Shown here in pieces: positions 1 through 7,160 of a DNA stretch of 53,918 nt. The position numbers and the translations under genes were made by a program. This DNA is from Micromonospora arida (GTDB lineage: Bacteria; Actinomycetota; Actinomycetes; Mycobacteriales; Micromonosporaceae): NCBI RefSeq assembly GCF_003857035.1, contig NZ_QGSY01000134.1, forward strand, positions 1 to 53,918, in the 5' to 3' direction. Position 1 is the stretch's first letter; each line of letters begins with the position of its first letter. The notes below the pieces were generated by a model, which was not told the origin of the DNA, searched no databases, and was given only the letters and a program-made list of their open reading frames with translations.

Positions 1-38
1 GTTTGGGGGTGACGCCCGACACGGCGTCACCCCCAAAC
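1..38. terminator. Perfect 16-bp hairpin at window edge
   Basis: Positions 1-16 and 23-38 are perfect reverse complements around a 6-nt loop. On the + strand the stem is followed by TT, CCCCC, TT. It is probably a factor-independent-like terminator for a gene left of the window, in front of the secreted protein at 139. The stem may extend beyond the window edge. Confidence 0.6.
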
Positions 39-138
39 TTCCCCCTTGTACGTGCAGCGCCGGACGAGGTGCTCACACCCTGCCGCCGCCCCCCCTTTTT
101 GGCGGTCGGGTGTCCTACCCCCGAAGGAGCTACCCCTC

Positions 139-723
139 ATGAACACGATCTTCCGTAAGAGCGTCCTGTCTGTTGCTGGCCTCGCGTTCGCCGGTGGTGT
201 CTTCGCCGGCCCGATCGCCCACGTGGCCAACCCCGTCGACGGCAAGCCCGTCGCGGTAGCGGTGCAGGCCGACAAGCCCGACACCAGCAAGCTGATCCCG
301 CACGGCACCCAGGGCGAGCAGTCCCGGATCAGCCTGAACGACGAGCAGGCCGCCAACGTGAAGGCGATCATCGCCGCCACGAAGAAGGCCGGTCTGCCGG
401 AGCGGGCCGCGGTCATCTCGATCGCGACGAGCCTGCAGGAGTCGAAGTTGGAGAACCTGGGTCACCTGGGCGATATGAACGACCATGACTCGCTGGGCTT
501 GTTCCAGCAGCGCCCGAGCTCGGGTTGGGGTACGCCGGAGCAGATCACCGACCCGGCCTACTCGACGACCGCGTTCCTCAAGGGTCTGAAGCAGGTTGAC
601 GGGTGGCAGGACATGCCGCTGACCGACGCCGCGCAGACGGTGCAGGTGTCGGCTTACCCGGACGCCTACGCCCAGTGGGAGCAGCAGGCCGCCGACCTGG
701 TTGGTCAGTACTGGAACAGCTGA
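139..723 (+). CDS. Secreted lysozyme/transglycosylase-like protein
   Basis: 194 residues. A Sec signal peptide is visible (FRK then a hydrophobic run, likely cleavage near VFA-GP, residue 23). The mature part holds an all-helical domain with QES (E101), DHDSLGLFQQRPSSGWG (116-131) and SAYPDAYAQ (171-179). This pattern resembles the lysozyme-like fold, with E101 where the catalytic Glu of soluble lytic transglycosylases sits. A cell-wall role outside the membrane is inferred; no activity is proven. The ATG at 139 is chosen over an upstream in-frame start because GAAGGAGC lies just before it and the signal peptide begins there. It has a paralogue at 24889-25737, and a strong hairpin follows the stop. 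Confidence 0.85.
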   Translation: MNTIFRKSVLSVAGLAFAGGVFAGPIAHVANPVDGKPVAVAVQADKPDTSKLIPHGTQGEQSRISLNDEQAANVKAIIAATKKAGLPERAAVISIATSLQESKLENLGHLGDMNDHDSLGLFQQRPSSGWGTPEQITDPAYSTTAFLKGLKQVDGWQDMPLTDAAQTVQVSAYPDAYAQWEQQAADLVGQYWNS

Positions 724-781
724 CCTGCGGCACAGCACCATCGCAGAACCAGCGCACCTAAGCACCACCGCACGACACCGA

Positions 782-821
782 CCGCTGGCCGGCACCCGCA
801 ACCCGGGGTGCCGGCCAGCGG
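782..821 (+). terminator. Terminator of the secreted lysozyme-like gene
   Basis: A 16-bp perfect stem (782-797 with 806-821) and 8-nt loop lie 58 bases after the stop codon at 723. A weak T-containing stretch (ATTTCTG) follows. This fits a GC-rich actinobacterial terminator. Confidence 0.7.
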
Positions 822-869
822 CATTTCTGCTCTAGCCGGTCGCTGGTCCGCCGTTCACCAGTCGCCGTT

Positions 870-921
870 CTCGTTCGCTGGCCGCCGTCCTCGTTCGCTG
901 GCCGCCTCGTTCGTTGGCCGC
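870..921. repeat. Short degenerate direct repeat (three units)
   Basis: Three units of CTCGTTCGCTGGCCGC start at 870, 890 and 906. The first has four extra bases and the third one T-for-C change. They lie in the 401-base gap between genes (724-1124), which otherwise holds a terminator and a long inverted repeat. No convincing gene was found in that gap. Confidence 0.6.
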
Positions 922-963
922 GGGGCCGTCGACTGCCGGCCGTGGCTGCTGGTCGGCGTTGTT

Positions 964-1029
964 CGTAGATCTTGGACAGTTTCCGTGCTGTGGGCGGGCC
1001 GCGCGAACGGAAACTGTCCAAGATCTACG
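964..1029. repeat. Perfect 23-bp inverted repeat, 20-nt loop
   Basis: Positions 964-986 and 1007-1029 are exact reverse complements. The arm is AT-richer than its surroundings (it contains AGATCTTGGACAGTTTCC), and the loop is GC-rich. No T-run follows, so it is not a standard terminator. Possible roles are a dispersed palindromic element, a protein-binding site or an RNA hairpin. It occurs once in this window. Confidence 0.8.
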
Positions 1030-1124
1030 TTGGCGATGTAGCGGAGTGACGTGATCGGCGCCGAGTGATCCGATCGGCCGGCGGGTACGTACCCCTGGAC
1101 GGGGACCGGCGGAGGGATACAGGC

Positions 1125-2201
1125 ATGGCCGCAGTGGGGTACGGCGCGGATCGCGAACCGGAGTCGGAGCCGGAACCGTCCGGTGCGGCCGCGCCGCGAC
1201 GGTGGTCCACGGGCGCTCGCCTGTTGGTGGCCGCTGCCGCCGTCGTGTTGCTCCTGGGCGCGGCAGCGGTGGCCGTGGTCGTTGCCGATCCCGACCACCT
1301 CGGCATGACCTACTCCGGTCAATCCGACGGCACTCGCCCCGACGGCACTCGCCCCGACGGCACTCGCCCCGACGGCACTCGCCCCGACGGCACTCGCCCC
1401 GACGGCACTCGCCCCGACGGCACTCGCCCCGACGGCACTCGCCCCGACGGCACTGGCCCCGATGACGGCGGCCGTCCGGGGGGCGTCGCTGACCTGGACG
1501 CGGCTGAGGGTCGCCGCGGTGGTGCGGGTGCTGCTGCCGAGCAGACGTTGACAGCGCCGCTGGCGGGTCGGCAGGAGGGCACCTTCGTTCTCGCGGATGG
1601 GCTGTCCTCGTTCGAGCTGCGGGTGGCCGAGTTGGGCGACGACCTGTACCGGATCAGTACCCCGGCCGGCTCGGGTGTGGCGGGCAGACCTGCGACACGG
1701 GGGAAGACCGTGCGGCTCGACCTCGTGGAGTCCGGGACGCGCGGGCCACGGGCCGTGCGGGTGTTGCTCAACGAGCGGGTCGCCTGGCGTCTCCATCTCG
1801 TTGGCGGGGTGAGCAGTCAGGTGCTGGACCTGACCCGGGCCCGGCTGCTGGGCGTGGAACTCGCCGGTGGTTCCAGCCGTACCGAGATTCTCCTGCCACC
1901 GATCACCCCTGCGCGCCCCGGCGACCCCACGGGCCCGCGCGCAGACCAGCCCGCCAGCATCCTGACCGTGCGACTCACCGGTGGGACCAGCCAGCTCGAC
2001 GTCCGGGTCCCCGGGGAGACTCCGGTACGGGTTCGGGCGGGAGCCGGTGCCGGCTCGGTGGTGGTACGCGACGCTCGCTGGGACGGGGTGGCCGCGGGCT
2101 CGGTGCTGGGTACGCCGGGTTGGGACCGGTCGGCGGAGCGCCTGTACCTGGACCTGATCGCCGGTGCCAACAGCGTGCTGGTCTCCTCCAGCCACCGGTA
2201 A
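1125..2201 (+). CDS. Membrane-anchored protein with DGTRP repeat stalk
   Basis: 358 residues, function unknown. A charged cytoplasmic N-terminus is followed by one membrane segment (about 29-54, A/V/L-rich) and an external stalk of nine DGTRP/DGTGP pentapeptides (residues 68-112). The C-terminal domain of about 230 residues is rich in short beta-like stretches and Gly turns, similar in texture to DUF4097-type beta-solenoid adhesin domains; I do not claim homology. The ATG at 1125 has GGAGGG at 1111-1116; an in-frame ATG at 1065 has no such site. The stalk suggests a surface-displayed domain. Its DNA repeat is nearly exact, so stalk length probably varies between strains. Confidence 0.75.
   Translation: MAAVGYGADREPESEPEPSGAAAPRRWSTGARLLVAAAAVVLLLGAAAVAVVVADPDHLGMTYSGQSDGTRPDGTRPDGTRPDGTRPDGTRPDGTRPDGTRPDGTRPDGTGPDDGGRPGGVADLDAAEGRRGGAGAAAEQTLTAPLAGRQEGTFVLADGLSSFELRVAELGDDLYRISTPAGSGVAGRPATRGKTVRLDLVESGTRGPRAVRVLLNERVAWRLHLVGGVSSQVLDLTRARLLGVELAGGSSRTEILLPPITPARPGDPTGPRADQPASILTVRLTGGTSQLDVRVPGETPVRVRAGAGAGSVVVRDARWDGVAAGSVLGTPGWDRSAERLYLDLIAGANSVLVSSSHR
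1326..1460. repeat. 15-bp coding tandem repeat, nine copies
   Basis: The unit GACGGCACTCGCCCC is present nine times. Eight copies are identical at every base and the last has a single C-to-G change. It encodes DGTRP in the + frame. Identity at synonymous positions points to recent slippage expansion rather than selection on protein alone. Confidence 0.95.
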
Positions 2202-2304
2202 CCCACGCCGGGCCAGTCCATGCCGGGCCAGGCCCCACCGCCACGAGCTGGTGAACCCCGGCCGCCCTGGCTGGAAGCACCGCGGTCGCGAATGGGCGTG
2301 CGCG

Positions 2305-2310
2305 TACAGT
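2305..2310 (+). promoter_or_regulatory. -10 element of a leaderless pirin transcript
   Basis: TACAGT lies six bases before the GTG at 2317, so the predicted transcript begins at the start codon. This is the TANNNT spacing typical of actinobacterial leaderless genes. Confidence 0.5.
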
Positions 2311-2316
2311 CGGGCG

Positions 2317-3291
2317 GTGGAGCGTACTGAATCAATGCTGGCGCAGACCCGACCGCCTGGCGTGGCCGACGTCGATCCCGGCAGTGTGTTGTTGCCCGGC
2401 CACGACGTGCCGTTGGGTCGGTACACCACGGTGCGGCGGCTGCTTCCGCAGCGCGCCCGCCGGATGGTCGGCGCGTGGTGTTTCGTGGATCATTTCGGCC
2501 CGGACGATGTGGCGCAGCGGCCCGGTATGGAGGTGCCGCCGCACCCGCACACCGGGCTGCAGACGGTGACCTGGCTGCTCGACGGCGAGATTCTGCACCG
2601 GGACAGCCTCGGCAACGTGCAGCCGATCGTGCCCGGCCAGCTGAACGTGATGACCTCCGGGAACGGTATCGCCCACTCGGAGCGCTCGCCGGCCATTCAC
2701 CCGCCGGTGATGCACGGTGTGCAGCTCTGGGTGGCTCTGCCGGACCCGGCGCGGGCCGGAGCGGCAGACTTCGCGCACCACGCCGACCTGCCGCGCTGGC
2801 GGGACGGCGATCTGGACGTCACCCTGCTGGTCGGCGAGTTCGCCGGGGAGCGGTCACCGGCGGTGGTGCACACCCCGCTGGTGGGGGTGCAGCTGGAGTT
2901 GGGCGGGGAGGCGCCGGCGACGATGGCGTTGCGGCCGGATTTCGAGTACGCCGTGCTGGCGATGTCCGGGTCCGCGGAGGCGGCCGGGGTCGGGTTCGAG
3001 CCGGGGGCGCTGCTGTATCTGGGCTCGGGGCGCCGGGAGCTGACAGTGCGTGGCGGAGCCGGGGCCCGGCTGCTGCTGCTGGGCGGTACACCGTTCGAGG
3101 AGCCGTTGGTGATGTGGTGGAACTTCGTGGGCCGGTCACACGAGGAGATCGCCGCCGCCCGGGAGGACTGGATGGCCGGCGACGGGCGCTTCGGTGTGGT
3201 CGCCGACGATTCGGCGCCGCCGCTGCCAGCGCCCGCCCTGCCCACGACCCGCCTCAAGGCCCGCGATCGCACCGGCGGCCTGCACGGCTGA
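2317..3291 (+). CDS. Pirin family protein
   Basis: 324 residues from the GTG (318 from the ATG at 2335). It is a bicupin of the pirin family: the N-terminal cupin holds HPHTGLQTVTW and GNGIAHSE, giving the metal ligands H76, H78, H120 and E122 in the GTG numbering. The C-terminal region MWWNFVGRSHEEI is the usual pirin C-terminal signature. Bacterial pirins bind Fe or other metals; some have quercetinase activity and others act as regulators, so the exact role here is open. The GTG is preferred because TACAGT sits six bases upstream, in leaderless arrangement. Confidence 0.92.
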   Translation: MERTESMLAQTRPPGVADVDPGSVLLPGHDVPLGRYTTVRRLLPQRARRMVGAWCFVDHFGPDDVAQRPGMEVPPHPHTGLQTVTWLLDGEILHRDSLGNVQPIVPGQLNVMTSGNGIAHSERSPAIHPPVMHGVQLWVALPDPARAGAADFAHHADLPRWRDGDLDVTLLVGEFAGERSPAVVHTPLVGVQLELGGEAPATMALRPDFEYAVLAMSGSAEAAGVGFEPGALLYLGSGRRELTVRGGAGARLLLLGGTPFEEPLVMWWNFVGRSHEEIAAAREDWMAGDGRFGVVADDSAPPLPAPALPTTRLKARDRTGGLHG

Positions 3292-3339
3292 CGACAACGC
3301 CCGCCCAGGGTGGTGGTGTGTGGCCGGGGGTGGCGCGGG

Positions 3340-3345
3340 TAGTCG
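3340..3345 (+). promoter_or_regulatory. Leaderless -10 candidate (TAGTCG)
   Basis: GGGTAGTCG lies five bases before the ATG at 3351. The same nine bases precede the minus-strand gene starting at 36539 with the same spacing. It is a probable leaderless promoter, although the last hexamer base is not T. Confidence 0.35.
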
Positions 3346-3350
3346 CCGGC

Positions 3351-4019
3351 ATGGCGACCAGTTTGATCACTCCGGTGGAGGACCGTAAACGTCTGGCGCG
3401 CCGGCTCGCCGGTAGCGGGCGGGGCTTCGCCGAGCAGTACGGGTTCCGGGTGACCAACAATCCGGCGAGCCTGTTCCAGGTGCTGTACCTGTCGGTGCTG
3501 CTGGCCCGTCGCGGTGACTTCCGTCGGGCGTTGGACGGGGCGCGGGCGGTGCGCGACGAGGGGTGGGACAGCGCGGCCCGGCTGGCGCGTTCGCTGCACG
3601 AGGACCGGGTCCGGGTGCTGCGCGCCAGCGGCCAACGCGGTGACGTGGACGCGCTGGCCGCTGTGCTGGGTGACCTGGCTCTGACGGTGGTCGAGCGGTA
3701 CCGGGGTGATCTGCGCCGGCTGCGGGCGGTGGCGCACCACGACCCGGTCCGGGAGCGGGCGCTGCTGGCCGAGCTTCCGGGCGTGGACGATCAGGTCGTC
3801 GACCTGTTTCTCCGCGAGGCGCAGGCGTTGTGGCGGGAGGTTGCCCCGGTCGCCGACCGGCGGGCGCTGGCTGCCGCGCGTCGGCTCGGGCTGGGCAGGT
3901 CGGCGGACGACCTGGCCGGCCTTGCCACTGGCGAGTCCGAGCAGTTGGCCTGGCTGGTGGGGGCGTTGGCCCGGGTCGACCTGGAGCATCGGTACGCGGA
4001 GGTGACCGGTCGGCCGTGA
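3351..4019 (+). CDS. Conserved hypothetical, helix-rich, HhH-like region
   Basis: 222 residues, soluble, helix-rich and Arg-rich, with no signal peptide or membrane segment. The segment ALLAELPGVDDQVVDLFLREA (about 142-162) resembles a helix-hairpin-helix turn (LPGV) followed by a DVFLREA-like helix, as in HhH-GPD base-excision proteins. The catalytic Lys/Asp of that family cannot be placed, so only a DNA-repair-like fold is suggested. The ATG at 3351 has no clear ribosome binding site but follows a leaderless -10 candidate. It lies downstream of pirin with its own promoter. Confidence 0.65.
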   Translation: MATSLITPVEDRKRLARRLAGSGRGFAEQYGFRVTNNPASLFQVLYLSVLLARRGDFRRALDGARAVRDEGWDSAARLARSLHEDRVRVLRASGQRGDVDALAAVLGDLALTVVERYRGDLRRLRAVAHHDPVRERALLAELPGVDDQVVDLFLREAQALWREVAPVADRRALAAARRLGLGRSADDLAGLATGESEQLAWLVGALARVDLEHRYAEVTGRP

Positions 4020-4290
4020 CGTGCCCTGGCCCACACTTCCCCAAATTCTGACCAAACGGAGGATGTTCTGCCGTATGGTTGGACCCGGCAGTGCTGGCCG
4101 CTCGGTTCGAGCGAGCCTCCACCGCCTGGTGACCGCGACCGGTTCGGGTGCGGTTCACCGCCTGGGCAGGCTTGCGTGGCGCCCTGGGTCGCGGTTCGTG
4201 ACCAGGGGCGCCCGCCTGTCCCGGCCCTTCGATCGGCCCCGCCCCGTGTCGCGCTCCGGGGGACTGTGCGGCCTGGAGCGTAAGTAGCCT

Positions 4291-4962
4291 TCACCGCGCC
4301 AGGCCCGCCAGCAGGTTCACGGTCACGGCGATGATGAACGCGCCGAACAGGTACGACACCATCGAGTGGCGCAGCACCGTACGACGCATCTCGTTGCTGG
4401 TCAGGTTGGTGTCGGAGACCTGGAACGTCGTCCCGATGGTGAACGCGACGTACGCGAAGTCGGAGTAGCGCGGCGGTTCGGGCTGGTTGAAGTTCACCCC
4501 GCCGTCCGGACCGGTGTAGTAGATCCGGGCGTACCGGGCGGCGAACACGGTGTGCACCACGAACCAGGAGAGCACCACGCTGAGCACGCCCACGCCGCTG
4601 TGCAACTCCCGGGCAACCCCGGGGGGCGCGCTCTTCGCGCTGGCCACGACCAACCCGACAGCCAGCAGGCTGGCCAGGCAGGCGACGAGCAGCAGGGCGT
4701 CCCGGATCGCCCGGTTCGGGTCCTCGTGCACGGCCAGTTGGGCGGTCCGCTCGGCGTCCATCGGCCAGATCTTGTGCCAGACCAGCACGAGCCAGCTCAG
4801 CGCGCCCACGTCCCAGCCGGCCAGCGCGGCGAGCGGCAGGGGCAGCAGCAGCGCGAAGACGCAGCCGGCGATGATGCCGACCACCGCCACCACGGCGAGC
4901 TGCACCACCGCGGCCGGAAAACGCACGTCCGCTGGCCGGGACGGGCCGCCGGTGTAGGTCAT
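4291..4962 (-). CDS. DUF1345 domain membrane protein
   Basis: 223 residues with about five hydrophobic segments. The conserved block FVVHTVFAARYARIYY, followed by YSDFAYVAFTIGTTFQVSDT, is the DUF1345 signature. It is an integral membrane protein of unknown function. It is the second gene of a minus-strand pair behind the DUF2795 gene, 42 bases apart, and is probably cotranscribed with it. Confidence 0.9.
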   Translation of the reverse strand: MTYTGGPSRPADVRFPAAVVQLAVVAVVGIIAGCVFALLLPLPLAALAGWDVGALSWLVLVWHKIWPMDAERTAQLAVHEDPNRAIRDALLLVACLASLLAVGLVVASAKSAPPGVARELHSGVGVLSVVLSWFVVHTVFAARYARIYYTGPDGGVNFNQPEPPRYSDFAYVAFTIGTTFQVSDTNLTSNEMRRTVLRHSMVSYLFGAFIIAVTVNLLAGLAR

Positions 4963-5004
4963 CGGCGACGATCCCTTCGCCGCGCGGTGGGCGTCACCGC
5001 TGGG

Positions 5005-5277
5005 TCAGATGCCGCGCAGGTGCTGCGAGACCCTGTTGTGCTTCTTGTCTCGGGCCTGCTCGGCCCGCTGGGCGGGGCCGACCTCGGGCGCCGCCTCGAT
5101 CCCGGCCGACCGGGCCACCTCGGTCCCGTTGGCGTAGTCGACCGGCGGCAGGGCGCGCAGCGCCTTCAGCACGTCCGGCGGGGCACCCTCCCGTTCGGCC
5201 TCGCGGACCACGTCGTCCTTCTCGGCCGGGTAGTCCAGGCTCGACAGGTACTGCAGGACGTCGGCGTAGCTCGCCAT
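5005..5277 (-). CDS. DUF2795 domain protein
   Basis: 90 residues. The N-terminal two-thirds (YADVLQYLSSLDYPAEKDDVV..EREGAPPDVLKALRALP) is the DUF2795 signature, a small helical domain of unknown function. The C-terminal 30 residues are charged. The ATG at 5277 is chosen over one seven codons upstream because GAGGGAG lies eight bases before it. It is divergent from the DUF2267 gene across 155 bp. That region carries an imperfect palindrome at 5358-5381. Confidence 0.88.
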   Translation of the reverse strand: MASYADVLQYLSSLDYPAEKDDVVREAEREGAPPDVLKALRALPPVDYANGTEVARSAGIEAAPEVGPAQRAEQARDKKHNRVSQHLRGI

Positions 5278-5372
5278 GGCGTGGGCTCCCTCGGGCATCG
5301 GTGTGGTGACGACCGGCGGCGGTTACCCGCCCGCCGGCCGGTCACGCCCGCCCGGCGGAGGAAACCGGCGCC

Positions 5373-5397
5373 GTTTCTCCTCGGCCGCCGCGGGTAC
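5373..5397 (+). promoter_or_regulatory. Sigma-B/F-type promoter of the DUF2267 gene
   Basis: GTTT at 5373-5376 and GGGTAC at 5392-5397 are 15 bases apart, matching the stress-sigma (SigB/SigF) consensus of actinobacteria. AAGGGAG and the ATG at 5433 follow at normal distances. Similar elements precede the OsmC, Ser/Thr kinase and DUF2267-PCD genes. Confidence 0.6.
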
Positions 5398-5432
5398 CCG
5401 CAGACGCCGACGCGAGTCCAAGGGAGTACGCG

Positions 5433-5843
5433 ATGAACTACGACACCTTCATCGACCAGGTTTCCCAGCGCACCGCCACGTCGTCCGAGCGGGCGGTCGA
5501 GCTGACCCGGGCCGTGTTGGAGACGTTCGCCGAGCGGTTGACCGGCGGTGAGGTTCTGGACCTGGCCGCCCAGTTGCCCCAACCGCTGCAACTCGTGCTC
5601 AAACCGAGCCCGAGCACCGAGCAGGCGGACCGGTTCGGCGCGGCGGAGTTCGTCGCCCGGGTCGCGTTGCGCGCCGGTGTTCGGGAGCGCGCCGCCGAGG
5701 ACGCCAGCCGGGCGGTCTTCACCACCTTGCGGGAGGCGATCACCGGCGGTGAGTTCGATGACGTGGCGACGCAACTGCCACGTGACTATCGGGGCCTGGT
5801 CGAGCAGGCGATGGCCCCGGGCGCGACGTTGCGCCGCGGCTGA
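5433..5843 (+). CDS. DUF2267 domain protein
   Basis: 136 residues covering essentially the whole DUF2267 domain. It has two similar helical halves, each with a pattern like RAVLETFAERLTGGEVLDLAAQLP and RAVFTTLREAITGGEFDDVATQLP (about residues 26-49 and 93-116), so it is an internal duplication. Function is unknown; family members are often stress- or dormancy-induced. AAGGGAG precedes the ATG. The sigma-B-type promoter supports stress control. A second DUF2267 domain is fused to a PCD-like domain at 18343-19320. Confidence 0.9.
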   Translation: MNYDTFIDQVSQRTATSSERAVELTRAVLETFAERLTGGEVLDLAAQLPQPLQLVLKPSPSTEQADRFGAAEFVARVALRAGVRERAAEDASRAVFTTLREAITGGEFDDVATQLPRDYRGLVEQAMAPGATLRRG

Positions 5844-5899
5844 CAGCGCTCGTACCACGCACACACAGCGGTTTACCAGGGCAACCATCGATGTCCCGC

Positions 5900-5929
5900 T
5901 TGGCGTGGCGATTCCACCTGGCCTAACCT
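5900..5929 (+). promoter_or_regulatory. Vegetative promoter of the terC riboswitch transcript
   Basis: TTGGCG at 5900-5905 and TAACCT at 5924-5929 are 18 bases apart. The predicted start near 5936 falls one base before the first helix of the riboswitch. Confidence 0.55.
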
Positions 5930-5936
5930 TGTCGTG

Positions 5937-6032
5937 CGAGGGGAGTACTTCCCACGAACCATTCCGGTCAGTACGGCGCGCCCGGCGCGCCTCGGGTGGT
6001 TGCCCACCAGGTGGTGGGTGAAGGAGACCTCG
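5937..6032 (+). ncRNA. Mn2+ riboswitch (yybP-ykoY)
   Basis: The leader contains the two conserved blocks of this class: GAGGGGAGTA at 5938-5947 and GAAGGAGACCTC at 6020-6031. Helix P1 is CGAGG (5937-5941) with CCTCG (6028-6032). The GC-rich part between can form the P2/P3 arms (for example CGCGCCCGGCGCG and CCCACCAGGTGGTGGG). TerC-family transporters are a classical downstream gene of this class, whose members sense Mn2+ and usually switch expression on when metal is high. Assignment is by motif recognition; no covariance model was run. Confidence 0.85.
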
Positions 6033-6051
6033 AACATGACGGTGTTCGAGG
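6028..6051 (+). promoter_or_regulatory. Alternative hairpin hiding the terC ribosome binding site
   Basis: CCTCGAACA (6028-6036) and TGTTCGAGG (6043-6051) form a perfect 9-bp stem with a 6-nt loop. Its 5' arm reuses the CCTCG needed for riboswitch helix P1, and its 3' arm contains GAGG of the GAGGAG ribosome binding site (6048-6053). The two structures exclude each other, so this looks like a translational expression platform. Confidence 0.75.
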
Positions 6052-6059
6052 AGACCCAC

Positions 6060-7085
6060 ATGAACCACGTGTTGTATCTGTCTGCCGCCAGTGACCTGTC
6101 GTCGGTAGGCACGCCCACGCTGTGGGCGGTCACCATCCTCGGGGTCCTCCTGCTGTTGGTGCTGGACTTCCTGGTCACCCGTCGCCCGCACGAGGTTTCC
6201 ATGCGGGAGGCCGTCGGCTGGTCGGCGTTCTACATAGCGCTGCCGCTGGCGTTCGGCGCCTGGATCTGGTCCCGCTTCGGCTCCCAGCAGGGCGTTGAAT
6301 ACCTGACCGGTTACCTGGTGGAAAAGTCGCTCTCGGTCGACAACCTCTTCGTCTTCATGTTGCTGTTGGCGGCGTTCGCGGTGCCGGCGGTGCTCGCCCA
6401 GCGGGTGCTGCTCTACGGCATCGCCGGCGCGCTGGTGTTGCGGGCCGTCTTCATCGCCCTCGGCGCGGCGGCGTTGCAGACCCTCGACTTCGCCTTCCTG
6501 CTCTTCGCGATCATCCTCCTCGCCACCGCGGTGAAGCTGCTGCGTGATGCCTTGTCCGGGCATCAGCAGGAAGTCGACATCAACAAGATGCGTTCGGTGA
6601 AGCTGCTGCGCAAGGTCATGCCGGTGGTCAACGACTACCACGGCACGAAGATGACCGTCCGGCAGGGCGCGAAGCGGGCGCTCACGCCGTTCGCCCTGGT
6701 GGTGGTCGCGGTGCTCGCCACCGACGTCGTCTTCGCTGTCGACTCGGTGCCGGCGGTCTACGGCATCACCGAGGACCCGTACCTGGTGTTCGCCACGAAC
6801 GCGTTCGCCCTGCTCGGCCTGCGGGCGCTCTACTTCGTCCTGCACGCGGCGCTGAGCCGGCTGGTGCACCTCAGCTACGGCCTGGCCATCATCCTGGCGT
6901 TCATCGGCCTCAAGCTGGGTCTGCACTGGGCGCACGGCATCTGGGACAGCGTGCCGCAGATCCCCACCCTGGCCTCGCTCGGCGTGATCATCGGTGTGCT
7001 GGTGGTGGTCACGGTGACCAGCCTGCGCGCCACCCGGGGTGGCAACCTGCCCGGGGACCGCGAGGTCGTCGCGGAACGGCACTGA
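6060..7085 (+). CDS. TerC family integral membrane protein (probable Mn2+ exporter)
   Basis: 341 residues with about nine membrane segments. The TerC signatures are present: SVDNLFVF (92-99) and, in the second half, ATDVVFAVDSVPAVYGIT, both with the acidic membrane residues thought to bind metal. TerC proteins export Mn2+ or assist metal loading of exported proteins. The ATG at 6060 is preferred over an in-frame ATG at 6036 because GAGGAG lies six bases before it and because that site is the one hidden by the alternative hairpin of the riboswitch. Regulation by manganese is therefore expected. It is monocistronic as far as visible. Confidence 0.92.
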   Translation: MNHVLYLSAASDLSSVGTPTLWAVTILGVLLLLVLDFLVTRRPHEVSMREAVGWSAFYIALPLAFGAWIWSRFGSQQGVEYLTGYLVEKSLSVDNLFVFMLLLAAFAVPAVLAQRVLLYGIAGALVLRAVFIALGAAALQTLDFAFLLFAIILLATAVKLLRDALSGHQQEVDINKMRSVKLLRKVMPVVNDYHGTKMTVRQGAKRALTPFALVVVAVLATDVVFAVDSVPAVYGITEDPYLVFATNAFALLGLRALYFVLHAALSRLVHLSYGLAIILAFIGLKLGLHWAHGIWDSVPQIPTLASLGVIIGVLVVVTVTSLRATRGGNLPGDREVVAERH

Positions 7086-7160
7086 CCGCGCCGCGCCGGC
7101 TGACGACGGGGTACGCGGGAAAGCTCTCGCCCCGGCCGGCGCGGGTGGTACGACTGTGCA

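Noticed and set aside
855..2429. Minus-strand frame with a VGASA pentapeptide repeat
   Set aside because: It is the reverse reading of the DGTRP tandem repeat. The + strand gene has a ribosome binding site, membrane segment and folded domain.
4021..4287. Possible small gene with GGAGG before an ATG at 4063
   Set aside because: The predicted Arg-rich product matches no family, the codon pattern is weak, and the gap lies between convergent genes. It cannot be excluded.
4021..4290. c-di-AMP (ydaO) riboswitch or tRNA in the gap
   Set aside because: The region is GC-rich with some paired segments, but lacks the conserved core sequences of either class.
5166..7082. Long open frame antisense to terC and DUF2267
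   Set aside because: It is the mirror of GC-rich codons in well-supported genes, has a His/Arg/Asp-rich composition with no domain, and crosses the riboswitch and promoter.
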